Of a DNA stretch of 59,865 bases, positions 1-8,640 are shown piece by piece. The translations under genes and the position numbers were made by a program. Under the pieces are notes generated by a model. That model ran no database searches. It was not told the origin of the DNA and saw nothing but the letters and a program-made list of their open reading frames with translations. The stretch lies in assembly GCA_903925075.1 (NCBI GenBank), contig CAIYDQ010000134.1, positions 1 to 59,865 of the forward strand, in the 5' to 3' direction. Every line of letters begins with the position of its first letter. The first letter of the stretch is position 1. Origin of the DNA: an uncultured Geobacter sp. Its GTDB lineage: Bacteria > Desulfobacterota > Desulfuromonadia > Geobacterales > Geobacteraceae.

Positions 1-3000
1 ACCGATGCGGGCAACTACGCGCAGAACGCGTCGGCCAGCACCACCGCCGCCATCACTGCACGTGCACTCACTGTCACTGCAACCGGGATCGACAAGCAAT
101 ATGACGGCACTCCAACTGCGACAATCACCTTAAACGACAACCGGATCAGCGGCGATGCGTTGACCACCGCATACACCAGCGCGACATTCGCCGACAAGAA
201 GGTGGGGAGCGGCAAAGTCGTTTCCGTTTCCGGCATAAGCATCAGCGGCACCGATGCCGGCAACTATGTGCAGAAAGCGTCGGCCGTCACCACTGCCGCC
301 ATCACTGCGCGTACACTCACCGTAACTGCAACCGGGATCGACAAACCGTATGACGGCACTTCAACTGCGACAATCACCTTAAACGACAACCGGATCAGCG
401 GCGATGCATTGACAACCGCATATACCAGCGCGACATTCGCCGACAAGAAGGTGGGGAGCGGCAAAGTCGTTTCCGTTTCCGGCATAAGCATCAGCGGCAC
501 CGATGCCGGCAACTACGCGCAGAACGCGTTGGCCAGCACCACCGCCGCCATCACGGCACGTGCACTCACTGTCACTGCAACCGGGATCGACAAGCAATAC
601 GACGGCACGCCAACTGCGACGGTCACCTTGGCTGACAACCGGGTCAGCGGCGATACGGTCACTATTGCCTACAACAGCGCCGCGTTCGCGGATAAGGGCG
701 TGGGCATCGGCAAGGCGGTTTCGGTGGCCGGCCTCAGTATCGGCGGGACCGATGCGGGAAACTACACCTTGAAAAGCACTACGGCGAGCACCACCGCCAA
801 TATCACCGCCATTTCGCTGACGGTAACCGCAAACAGCAGGAGCAAGAGCTACGGTCAGGTGATCGCCTTCGGCGGCGCCGAGTTCACCGCCAACGGTCAG
901 CTAGCCGGCGACAGCGTGACCAGCGTGACTCTTTCAAGCCTCGGCGCGGCGGCTACGGCGACGGTAAACGGTGGGCCGTACACGATCGCTCCGAGCGCCG
1001 CAGTGGGGACGGGGCTGGGCAACTACACGATCGCCTATGTCAACGGTTCACTGACGGTCAACAAGGCTGTACTTACCGTGACCGCTGCTGCCAGCACCAA
1101 AGTTTATGGTGCGGCTGATCCAGCGCTTACCTATGCGGCCACCAATTTCGCGAACGGCGAGACCAGCGACATCCTGACTGGCAGCCTGTCCAGGGCTGCG
1201 GGGGAAAATGTGGGACTGTACGCCGTCACGGCGGGGACTTTGAGCGCTGGCGCCAACTATGCCATCGCCTTCAATGGCGCCAACCTCTCCATCAGTAAGG
1301 CGCCTCTTACCATTACCGCGGAAAATAAGTCCAAATTGCACGGCGAACCAAATCCGACTCTAACTGCAAGGTTCGACGGGTTGGCGAGTTTCGACACCGT
1401 GGCGTCCCTGGGCGGAGTACCACTGCTGTCGACGGTTGCCAATGCCGGCAGCTCCCAGGGAAGCTACGCTATCGTCGCCTCCATCGGATCCATCTCCAGT
1501 ACGAACTACAGCTATTCCTTCGTCGATGGCACTCTCACCGTTATCGGAGCGACGCCTCAGACCATCAGTTTCGGCCTACTGCGTCCCAAAACGTTCGGCG
1601 ACGGCGACTTCGACCCCGGCGCCAGCGCCTCCAGCGGCCTTCCCGTCGCTTACGCCAGCTCGACTCCCGGTATTGCGGCAATCGTCGCGGGGAAGGTACG
1701 AGTTTTGGCGCCCGGTGTCAGCGACATCACGGCCTCGCAGGCGGGAAACCTGGATTACGAGCCGGCGGCGGACGTGGTGCGCAATCTGAAGGTGAATCCG
1801 CCTCCCTGGAATGGCCTCGGTTTCGACGGGATTGACGATCTGATGCGCATTGACGACGCACCTCAACTGAACTTCGGCAGCAAGGCCGGGTTCACCGTCG
1901 AGACTTGGCTGCACCTGGACGGCTCCCAGCCCGACGGCACCGGTCTGCTGTCGAAAGGGTCGGGCGGAAGTCCCGGGAACGGATATCAGTTGATCCTGCA
2001 TCAGGACCGGATCGCCGCGGAAATCGGGGACGGCGCCGTCGGTTTCGGGGTTCGGGACGGATTGATCGGCACCAGCAGCTTGAACGACGGGCAATGGCAC
2101 CATGTCGCGCTCGCGGTGGATCGAGTCCTGGCCACGGCAGCGCTCTACCTCGATGGCAGACTGGAGGTCCAGCTTTCCGACCAGGCTCTGCGGCTTAACG
2201 CCGACAACTCGGAAATGCTCAGGGTTGGGGTTGATCGGAGCGGCTCCCTCTTCTTCAAGGGCGAGATGGACGAGTTGAGGATCTGGGATACGGCGCGCAG
2301 CAGGGACGAGATCAGAGGCGCGGTTTCCCGGATCATAGAGCCGCTGGAGGAGCCGCATCTGATGGCCTATTTCCATTTCGACGAAGGCGATGCGGGCCTG
2401 GACAACGCCGCCTTCGCGAGCGCCCCGGAGAGAACGGCAAACACGGCCAACGGCGCCTTGCAGGGCTTCGCCCTGAGCGGCAGCGGTTCCAACTGGGTTA
2501 CTTCCGGCGCCTTTTTGCCGCTTCTGGAGACGGTCCCGATCACCTCGATCACCGCCGACGCCGCGGTTGGCGGGGGAAGCGTCTATCCGAACTACTACCC
2601 GGCCACGGAAGTCGGGCTTTGCTGGGGAACCTCCCCCAATCCCGGGCTCGCCGATACCTGCAGCCGCTCCGGCAGCGGCGAGGGAACCTTCGGCGCAGCG
2701 ATCAGCGGGCTCACCCCCGGCGTCGCCTATCACGTCAGGGCGTACGCCAGCAACCAGATGGGAACCGCCTACGGCAACGATGTCGGCTTCCGGGCGGCGA
2801 AGCTTGAGCAAACCATCAGCTTCAGCATCCCCGACAAGACGTACGGCGACCCCGGATTCTGCCCGCAAGCCTCCGCCAGCAGCGGGCTTGCCGTTACCTA
2901 TGCCAGTTCGAATCCCGCGGTCGCCGCGATAGTCGACGGCAAGATCAGCATAACCGGAGCGGGAAGCGCCACCATCACCGCGTCCCAAGGGGGAAATGAG

Positions 3001-4803
3001 AGCTATGAAGCCGCCATCGACGTGGCACGGACCTTCACCGTTCACAGGAAGGCACTCGCCGTTACTGCCGATAACCAAGCCCGCGCCTATCAGATGCCCA
3101 ATCCCACGCTTACCGCCAGTTATCAGGGGTTTGCCAACGACGAGGACGCCGCTGCGATTTCCGGCGCCCCGGTTCTTTCGACCGCCGCCGTCCAGGCCAG
3201 TCCCATAGGAAATTATCCGATCGTGGTCGGTCTCGGCACCCTTTACTCCCCAAATTACAGCTTCGTGCCGACCAACGGCACTCTCAACGTCTTCAGGTCA
3301 TGTCAGGACATAATCTTCCCCGCCATCGGCGACAGGACGTTCGGGGATCCGCCCATCGAACTGGTTGCCACCTCCTGCAGCGGGCTCGGCATCAGCTTCA
3401 GCAGTTCCAACACCCAAATAGCGCAGGTCAGCGGAGATATGCTCTCGATAACCGGCGCCGGAAGCGTCGTCATCACCGCTTCCCAAGGAGGAAGCGACAA
3501 TCTCGACAAGGCCCCCGACGTCTCCCAGACGGTCGTCATCCACAAGGCCGGACAGGCCATCGTCTTCGCCTCCTTGGCCCAAAAGACGCTGGGGGACACC
3601 CCCTTCGGACTGAAAGCGACCGCAACCAGCGGTCTGCCGGTCAGTTACCTGAGCACCGATACCAGCGTCGCCGTGATAAACGGCAACACCGTGACCATCG
3701 TCGGCGCCGGGACCACGGTGATCACCGCGCTGCAGGCCGGGGACGCCAATTTCAACGCGGCGCTGCCGGCGTCGGTACCGTTTACCGTCTCCGCGGAAGG
3801 GAGCCCGCCGCTGTTGGCGCTGTCCACCCTTGCCAGCGGCGCCGTCACCGCCAATCCGGTGCTGAACGTCATGGGGACGGCCAGCGACCCCTCGGGGATC
3901 GAAAACCTGAGCGTCAACGGCATCGATCTGACCGGTCGGGCGGCGCTTTTCAGCAGCGCGGTCGCGCTTAGCGTCGGAGACAACAGCATCGAGGTGACCG
4001 CCAAAGACGGCGCGGGCAACGTGACCACGCAAACTCTGATGATCACCTTCGATGCGGCTGCGCCGCTGCTGGCGCTGAGCGCGCCGGCCGACAACAGCGT
4101 CGTCTCCGCCGCTTATTTCAGCGCCGACGGCACGGTCACCCCCGGAAGCGCGGTAACCATGGGCATAAACGGCGGCTCGGCCCAAAGTCTCACCGTTGCC
4201 GACGGCGTTTTCACCGGCGGCGGCTATCTGCAGCAAGGGATGAACACCATCGAGTTCACGGCCACGCTCTCTGGTCGCACCTCCAGCATCAAACGCAGCG
4301 TCACCGTGGCGCCGGGCAAGCCGTTTGTGGCCATCACCGACCCGCCTGAGGACCTGCGGACCGAGAAGGAGAGCATAACGATCCGGGGGACAGTGGGAGC
4401 GCAGAGCGGCGAGGCCGGTCTGGTCATCGAGGTCGACCGTCGCCTCTTTACGCCGACGCTGCAATCCGGGGTCTTCGAGCAGCAGATCGCGCTGGACCAC
4501 ACGGGGCAGATCCGCATCACGGCAAGCGCCACGGACGGCGCCAACAACCTGAGCGTTGCCCAGCGAAACATCATACGCATCGACAGGATTTTGGGGGATG
4601 TGAACGGCGACGGCTGCGTCGATATCAGGGATGCCTTGGCGTTACTTAGAATTTCGATGGGACTCGATCCGGTAACCGCGGAGGTGCTGGCCCATGGCGA
4701 CGTGGCCCCGCTGATAAGCGGGGTACCCCAACCGGACGGCAAGATAAACTTAGGCGACGTGGTGGTGTTGTTGCGAAAGGTCGTGGGGCTGGCGAATTTT
4801 TAG
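1..4803 (+). CDS. Large secreted repeat protein with YDG/MBG repeats, LamG-like domain and C-terminal dockerin (5' truncated)
   Basis: The frame is open from base 1, so the N-terminus and any signal peptide lie outside the window; about 1600 codons are visible. In order: three-plus YDG repeats of about 83 residues (each with a YDGT motif and a GTDAGNY motif), MBG-type beta repeats to about nt 1540, a LamG/concanavalin-like domain at about nt 1810-2330 (FTVETWLHLDG, DGQWHHVALAVD), a short fibronectin-like stretch, more MBG and Ig-like repeats, and a dockerin-like C-terminus from nt 4597 with two Ca-binding repeats (DVNGDGCVDIRDALALL and a partner ending INLGDVVVLLRKVVGL). Families of this make-up are exported adhesins or surface proteins. 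No scaffoldin is present. The substrate is unknown. A strong terminator follows. Confidence 0.85.
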   Translation, partial: TDAGNYAQNASASTTAAITARALTVTATGIDKQYDGTPTATITLNDNRISGDALTTAYTSATFADKKVGSGKVVSVSGISISGTDAGNYVQKASAVTTAAITARTLTVTATGIDKPYDGTSTATITLNDNRISGDALTTAYTSATFADKKVGSGKVVSVSGISISGTDAGNYAQNALASTTAAITARALTVTATGIDKQYDGTPTATVTLADNRVSGDTVTIAYNSAAFADKGVGIGKAVSVAGLSIGGTDAGNYTLKSTTASTTANITAISLTVTANSRSKSYGQVIAFGGAEFTANGQLAGDSVTSVTLSSLGAAATATVNGGPYTIAPSAAVGTGLGNYTIAYVNGSLTVNKAVLTVTAAASTKVYGAADPALTYAATNFANGETSDILTGSLSRAAGENVGLYAVTAGTLSAGANYAIAFNGANLSISKAPLTITAENKSKLHGEPNPTLTARFDGLASFDTVASLGGVPLLSTVANAGSSQGSYAIVASIGSISSTNYSYSFVDGTLTVIGATPQTISFGLLRPKTFGDGDFDPGASASSGLPVAYASSTPGIAAIVAGKVRVLAPGVSDITASQAGNLDYEPAADVVRNLKVNPPPWNGLGFDGIDDLMRIDDAPQLNFGSKAGFTVETWLHLDGSQPDGTGLLSKGSGGSPGNGYQLILHQDRIAAEIGDGAVGFGVRDGLIGTSSLNDGQWHHVALAVDRVLATAALYLDGRLEVQLSDQALRLNADNSEMLRVGVDRSGSLFFKGEMDELRIWDTARSRDEIRGAVSRIIEPLEEPHLMAYFHFDEGDAGLDNAAFASAPERTANTANGALQGFALSGSGSNWVTSGAFLPLLETVPITSITADAAVGGGSVYPNYYPATEVGLCWGTSPNPGLADTCSRSGSGEGTFGAAISGLTPGVAYHVRAYASNQMGTAYGNDVGFRAAKLEQTISFSIPDKTYGDPGFCPQASASSGLAVTYASSNPAVAAIVDGKISITGAGSATITASQGGNESYEAAIDVARTFTVHRKALAVTADNQARAYQMPNPTLTASYQGFANDEDAAAISGAPVLSTAAVQASPIGNYPIVVGLGTLYSPNYSFVPTNGTLNVFRSCQDIIFPAIGDRTFGDPPIELVATSCSGLGISFSSSNTQIAQVSGDMLSITGAGSVVITASQGGSDNLDKAPDVSQTVVIHKAGQAIVFASLAQKTLGDTPFGLKATATSGLPVSYLSTDTSVAVINGNTVTIVGAGTTVITALQAGDANFNAALPASVPFTVSAEGSPPLLALSTLASGAVTANPVLNVMGTASDPSGIENLSVNGIDLTGRAALFSSAVALSVGDNSIEVTAKDGAGNVTTQTLMITFDAAAPLLALSAPADNSVVSAAYFSADGTVTPGSAVTMGINGGSAQSLTVADGVFTGGGYLQQGMNTIEFTATLSGRTSSIKRSVTVAPGKPFVAITDPPEDLRTEKESITIRGTVGAQSGEAGLVIEVDRRLFTPTLQSGVFEQQIALDHTGQIRITASATDGANNLSVAQRNIIRIDRILGDVNGDGCVDIRDALALLRISMGLDPVTAEVLAHGDVAPLISGVPQPDGKINLGDVVVLLRKVVGLANF
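64..816 (+). repeat. In-frame tandem YDG repeats, 249-bp DNA period
   Basis: Units at about 64-312 and 313-561 are nearly identical at DNA level. A third unit at about 562-816 has diverged but keeps the same protein pattern. The first 63 bases are the tail of another unit, so the array continues upstream. Each unit encodes one YDG domain of 83 residues. Confidence 0.9.
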
Positions 4804-4822
4804 ACACGAATTTTTAGACACG
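4793..4822 (+). repeat. 14-bp tandem duplication across the stop codon
   Basis: The unit CGAATTTTTAGACA occurs at 4793-4806 and again at 4807-4820. It carries the last codons and the TAG stop of the upstream gene, so the duplication copied the gene's 3' end. Confidence 0.85.
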
Positions 4823-4870
4823 GAGGTAACCGCCTGCATGGAGAGCGCAAGCGCCGCAGGCGGCAAACCG

Positions 4871-4910
4871 GCGTCCGACGAGGCTTAAGTCGTCGGACGC
4901 CTTATTTTTT
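4871..4910 (+). terminator. Intrinsic terminator of the dockerin protein gene
   Basis: Perfect 11-bp arms GCGTCCGACGA (4871-4881) and TCGTCGGACGC (4890-4900) with an 8-base loop, followed by CTTATTTTTT. The T-rich tail overlaps the 3' end of the convergent FlgM-like gene. A second hairpin (CCGCCTGC/GCAGGCGG) lies just upstream. Confidence 0.85.
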
Positions 4911-5186
4911 GGAGGAGCCGGAGAGCATCTTTTCAGCGACCGCCAGCGAGCTGACTTGATACTTTCCCGCTTTCACCAACGATTTTATCGACTCGACCCG
5001 CACGGCTTGCAGGGCCTGTCTGTTTATCAGCTCTTTGTCGATGGTTGTCGAAAAATTGACCGTATCCGTCTTTGGGCCGGCTTTGCCGGTTTTTTGCGGC
5101 GCAGCGCCGGGTGCGGCTGCTTGCGCTTTGTCGTCAACTCTTTGCTGGGCTGTGTCGGGCTGTTGGGTGCCGGTTGCTATCTTCAT
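4902..5186 (-). CDS. FlgM-like anti-sigma-28 factor
   Basis: A 94-residue protein with a low-complexity, Ala/Gln/Pro-rich first half (a disordered N-terminus is usual for FlgM) and a C-terminal half with the FlgM-type pattern: VNFS, then RVESIKSLVKAGKYQVSSL, then AVAEKMLSG. FlgM proteins bind sigma-28 (FliA) and hold back late flagellar genes until the anti-sigma factor is exported. The start ATG follows an AAAGGGGGCG ribosome-binding site. No other flagellar gene is in the window, so the gene stands alone between convergent and divergent neighbours. The match is to a short domain by pattern only; a general hypothetical protein is the alternative. Confidence 0.6.
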   Translation of the reverse strand: MKIATGTQQPDTAQQRVDDKAQAAAPGAAPQKTGKAGPKTDTVNFSTTIDKELINRQALQAVRVESIKSLVKAGKYQVSSLAVAEKMLSGSSKK

Positions 5187-5652
5187 GGTAGCGCCCCCTT
5201 TGCTTGAAGGTTCAAGCGGACTAATTGCCTAAATAATATACGTTTTCCCCGCGAATGCCCAGAAAATTCCCTGGAACCAGTTGTTGGGCGAGCTCGGCGC
5301 CCGACAGGGTAACTATAGCAGCCGCAGGCAATAGTCCAAATACATTGTGCTGAAATGTTCAATCGGAAATCTCTTCCTTGCTATCCTTTATTGCCCGCCA
5401 ACGATTACTTTGCTGGCCATTGCTCGATTCGCCTATTCCAACCAATAGCAGCGCGCTGTGCTTTTAGGCCGGTGCAGCTCTCTCCTTAGAGTACTTATCG
5501 GCTTGACATGAATGAACCTTAAGATATTTTTTGAAGGTGCTTGTGTCGGAGCAAGCCGCAAGCGGGCTTTCTTGCCAGAGTAGTCGGCGGATTCACTGGT
5601 TGTAGCGATGCCGCTTGACAGATGTCGCCGCAAATAAAGCTGAGGGCCACTG
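5187..5652. other. Divergent intergenic region
   Basis: It separates the minus-strand FlgM-like gene from the plus-strand oxidoreductase. It is AT-richer than its flanks and holds an inverted repeat at about 5283-5305 (GTTGGGCG/CGCCCGAC). A TATATT hexamer read on the minus strand near 5240 could be a -10 for the FlgM-like gene, without a clear -35. I found no convincing gene. Confidence 0.4.
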
Positions 5653-7653
5653 ATGATGCAGTCGATGCCGGTAGGCAGAGAGATTTACTGGAACGTTGGA
5701 CACGGAGTAACCGGACGCATGTACTTGTTGGCCGCCATCGCCATCGGAATTTGCGCTTGGGGATACTACCGACGGCTTCCGGTTTACCGATTGGGGACGG
5801 CGCTCGACCGTCTGGATCAGGCGGCCTTGAGGGCTAGGATCTTTGCTGCTGGCGTTTTCGGACAGTTGCGGGTCCTGCTGGTGCCCGGGCCGGGTTCGCT
5901 GCACGCATTCTTTTTCTGGGGCTTTCTCCTGCTCTTCATCGGCACGCTGCTGGTCATGCTGCAAGCCGATTTCACCGATCCCCTTTTTTCGTGGCGCTTT
6001 CTGAGCGGCGCCTTCTACCTGGCCTTCAAACTGGTGCTAAACGGCGCCGGCCTGATCGCCATCGCCGCGCTGTTCGGCTTGGCGCTGCGCCGTTTCGCCG
6101 TGAGGCCGAAAGGGTTGCAGACCGGCAGCGACGACTACTTAAGCCACCTCATGCTCTTCGTCATCCTCTGCAGCGGCTTCATCCTGGAAGGCGCTCGGAT
6201 GGCGGTCACCGAACTGCACGCCAACCCGGGGCTGGCCCGTTTCTCCTACGGCGGGCTGCCGATCGCCCTGCTCCTGGACGCCTGGCCTCCGGAGCGAGTC
6301 AAGTCGCTGCACAGGGGGCTTTGGTGGTTCCATTTTGCGCTGTCCATGTGCTTCATCGCCTGCATCCCGTTCAGCAAACTGCGACACCTGTTTCTTACCG
6401 GCGTCAACTACCTGTTCACCGATCTGCGTCCCAAGGGAGCGATCAAGACCATCGACCTCGAGGACGAGAGCCTGCAAAGCTACGGAGCGGACCGGGTCGG
6501 CGAACTGACCTGGAAGGACATCTGCGACGCCGATGCCTGCACCGCGTGCAAACGCTGCCAGGATCGTTGTCCTGCTTGGGACACCGGCAAGCCGCTCTCT
6601 CCGATGCGGGTGGTGCAGCAGATCGGCGAGCTGGCCTTTGACGACCCGTCCGCCAACCTGGTGGAAAAGGTGACCCGCGAGGTGCTGTGGTCCTGCACCA
6701 CCTGTCGCGCCTGCCAGGAGATCTGTCCGGCCAATATCGAGCACGTCAACAAGATCCTGGAGATGCGCCGCAACCTGGCGCTGATGAAAGGGGAGTTCCC
6801 CGGTGACGAGGTGAGGACGGCGCTGAGCCACCTGGAGGTGAACGGCAATCCCTTCGGCCTCGCCTATGCCGGACGCGCGGATTGGGCCGCCGGACTGGAG
6901 GTCAGCGTGCTTGGCGAGGGGGGGGAGGCGGACATCCTCTACTTCGTCGGCTGCTACGCGGCCTTCGACAGGCGCAACCAGGCGGTAGCCAGGGCTTTCG
7001 TCAAGATTTGCACCGCCGCCGGCATCCGCGTCGGCATCCTCGGCAAGGAGGAGACCTGCTGCGGCGATCCGCCCAGAAAGCTCGGCAACGAATACCAGTA
7101 TCAAACCGAGGCGCGCGCCAACATCGAAGCCATGCTTAAATACGGCGTCGGCAAGGTGGTCACCACCTGTCCTCATTGTTACCAGGCGCTGGCCCGGGAT
7201 TACCGCGACCTCGGTTTCCAGGCGCAGGTGGAGGATTACACCTCCTTCATCGCCGGCCTGCTCCGGGAGGGGCGGCTGGTCCTGAAACCGGCCGGGCTGG
7301 ACTGCAGCTACCATGATTCCTGTTACCTTGGCCGCTACCAGGACAGCTACGCCGCTCCGCGGGAGCTCCTGGCCGGGGCGGGAGCCAGCATCAGGGAGAT
7401 GCGCAGAAGCGGTCCGGAGAGCTTTTGCTGCGGCGGCGGCGGAGGTTTGGTGCTTGCGGAGGAGAAGCTCGGCAGCCGGATCAGCGAAACGCGGATCGCC
7501 ATGGCCGCTGCCACCGGCGCACCGGTGCTGGTGGCCAACTGCCCGTTCTGTTTGACCATGTTCGAGGACGGCATCAAGACCGGCGGCTTTGAGGGGCGAG
7601 TGCAGGTAAGAGACTTGGCGGAGGTGGTCGCCGAACGTATCGCCTCGACTTGA
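5653..7653 (+). CDS. Membrane Fe-S oxidoreductase, NarI-like cytochrome b domain + ferredoxin + two CCG domains
   Basis: A 666-residue protein. The N-terminal ~270 residues hold several membrane helices like the nitrate reductase gamma/cytochrome b fold. Next come two [4Fe-4S] motifs (CTACKRCQDRCP and CTTCRACQEICP), then the CCG (DUF224/HdrD-type) region with CCGDPPRKLGNE, CPHCYQALARDY, CYLGRY, CCGGGGG and NCPFCLTM. This is the layout of ETF:(methyl)menaquinone oxidoreductases, which pass electrons from ETF flavoprotein to the quinone pool. A close paralogue at 41939 follows etfBA; this copy has no etf genes beside it. The downstream small membrane protein and rhodanese-like gene may form an operon with it. 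ATG at 5653 follows GAGGG; the ATG at 5656 is also possible. Electron donor unknown. Confidence 0.85.
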   Translation: MMQSMPVGREIYWNVGHGVTGRMYLLAAIAIGICAWGYYRRLPVYRLGTALDRLDQAALRARIFAAGVFGQLRVLLVPGPGSLHAFFFWGFLLLFIGTLLVMLQADFTDPLFSWRFLSGAFYLAFKLVLNGAGLIAIAALFGLALRRFAVRPKGLQTGSDDYLSHLMLFVILCSGFILEGARMAVTELHANPGLARFSYGGLPIALLLDAWPPERVKSLHRGLWWFHFALSMCFIACIPFSKLRHLFLTGVNYLFTDLRPKGAIKTIDLEDESLQSYGADRVGELTWKDICDADACTACKRCQDRCPAWDTGKPLSPMRVVQQIGELAFDDPSANLVEKVTREVLWSCTTCRACQEICPANIEHVNKILEMRRNLALMKGEFPGDEVRTALSHLEVNGNPFGLAYAGRADWAAGLEVSVLGEGGEADILYFVGCYAAFDRRNQAVARAFVKICTAAGIRVGILGKEETCCGDPPRKLGNEYQYQTEARANIEAMLKYGVGKVVTTCPHCYQALARDYRDLGFQAQVEDYTSFIAGLLREGRLVLKPAGLDCSYHDSCYLGRYQDSYAAPRELLAGAGASIREMRRSGPESFCCGGGGGLVLAEEKLGSRISETRIAMAAATGAPVLVANCPFCLTMFEDGIKTGGFEGRVQVRDLAEVVAERIAST

Positions 7654-7746
7654 GTCATACGAAAAAAGAGGACAATGGCCGGCCAAGGTGGCCGGACGGG
7701 CGCCCGATGCGGAGATACCGCCACAAAAAAGCGAAGGGGGAAAGTC

Positions 7747-7908
7747 ATGCCAGAGACAGAGGTGGTCAAACACTCGTTCGGAGACTTTAGTTGGAGCGTC
7801 ACGGCAGTGATCGTGATCGTCATCTTCTGCATCGTGTTTTTTTACGTGAGGCGGAAAAGGAGCGAAAAGCATGTAGACCAGAAAGCCGGGGACGAAGGAG
7901 AGGACTGA
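7747..7908 (+). CDS. Small single-span membrane protein
   Basis: A 53-residue protein: about 18 polar residues, one strongly hydrophobic helix (SVTAVIVIVIFCIVFFYV), then a positively charged tail RRKRSEKH and an acidic end. The positive-inside rule puts the C-terminus in the cytoplasm. ATG 7747 follows AAGGGGGAAAGTC; the longer open frame from 7675 has no such site. It lies 93 bp behind the oxidoreductase and 45 bp before the rhodanese-like gene in the same direction, so it may be an assembly or anchoring subunit. No family recognised. Confidence 0.65.
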   Translation: MPETEVVKHSFGDFSWSVTAVIVIVIFCIVFFYVRRKRSEKHVDQKAGDEGED

Positions 7909-7953
7909 GACCTGCTGGATGCCGCCGGTCTTTGGACCGACAAGGGATAAAAA

Positions 7954-8325
7954 ATGACAAGCGATCGTAAGGTCAGCACCGATTGGGTGCGGGAACAGAT
8001 GAAAAGAGGGGAGCCGATTTTCTTCGTCGAGCTGCGCCATGCCGGCGACCGCGACTTGGCTGTCAGCAAGGCGCGCGGCGCTCTGCGCTTGCTGGACCAC
8101 GAGGCGAAGGACCATCTGGCGCAAATCCCCAAGGAACGCGCCGTGGTGGTATATTCCGCGGCCCCCGGCGACGAGCCGGCCCTGGAACTGGTGCGCCTGC
8201 TGGTCAGCCACGGCTTTGACCAGGCCCATGCGCTGATCGGCGGTTTTAAGGCCTATTTGAGCGCGGGGCTGCCGGTCGAGCAGATCGGCGAGGGCCGAAA
8301 CATGGGACGCTTGAGGGGTATGTGA
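7954..8325 (+). CDS. Rhodanese-like domain protein lacking the catalytic cysteine
   Basis: A 123-residue single rhodanese-like domain: a helix and strand (IFFVELRHAGD), then VVVYSAAPGDEPALELVRLL, then GFDQAHALIGGFKAYLSAGLPVE, which matches the usual GF..A..L.GG...W...G.P pattern. The catalytic loop normally reads YC(A/S)..; here residue 68 is Ser instead of Cys, so sulfur transfer by persulfide is not expected. Such inactive domains often act as binding modules. ATG 7954 follows AAGGGA. It is third in the row after the oxidoreductase and the small membrane protein, which hints at an accessory role. Confidence 0.7.
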   Translation: MTSDRKVSTDWVREQMKRGEPIFFVELRHAGDRDLAVSKARGALRLLDHEAKDHLAQIPKERAVVVYSAAPGDEPALELVRLLVSHGFDQAHALIGGFKAYLSAGLPVEQIGEGRNMGRLRGM

Positions 8326-8383
8326 CCCTGCCGGGAGCGCAACCACGGTAAACGGCCGTAAAGATTTGTCTGCGGGGAGCCGG

Positions 8384-8411
8384 TTGACAGCTTGAGGAAT
8401 GACGGTATATT
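8384..8411 (+). promoter_or_regulatory. Sigma-70-type promoter of the OmpA gene
   Basis: TTGACA (8384-8389), 16-bp spacer, TATATT (8406-8411). The expected start near 8418 gives an untranslated leader of about 220 bases before the ATG at 8641. The leader has no long open frame with a ribosome-binding site and I recognise no known riboswitch in it. Confidence 0.75.
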
Positions 8412-8640
8412 GATTGTCGTTAAAACGGCCCCAATGAAGATGTCGCCGCCGGCAGAACTCATAGACGTTTCCCCGACAGCTAGCAGGCCTTGGCTTTGGC
8501 CGCTGCACGCTGGAGCCACCATTGACGGGCTGCACGCCGTGGCCCGGTACCGAACGGGGTCCGTCGCAACCGGCGAGACTCGGATGTCGAATCAGGAGGA
8601 TTTCCAGTCGGAAACCTACAAAATCAAGGAGGTTACAGAG

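Noticed and set aside
1576-3078. 500-residue minus-strand open frame under the surface protein gene
   Set aside because: Arg/Gly/Ala-rich translation typical of the antisense strand of a GC-rich gene; the plus strand holds clear domains.
5433-5633. 66-residue minus-strand open frame in the 5.2-5.6 kb gap
   Set aside because: No ribosome-binding site, no recognisable domain, and basic low-information composition.
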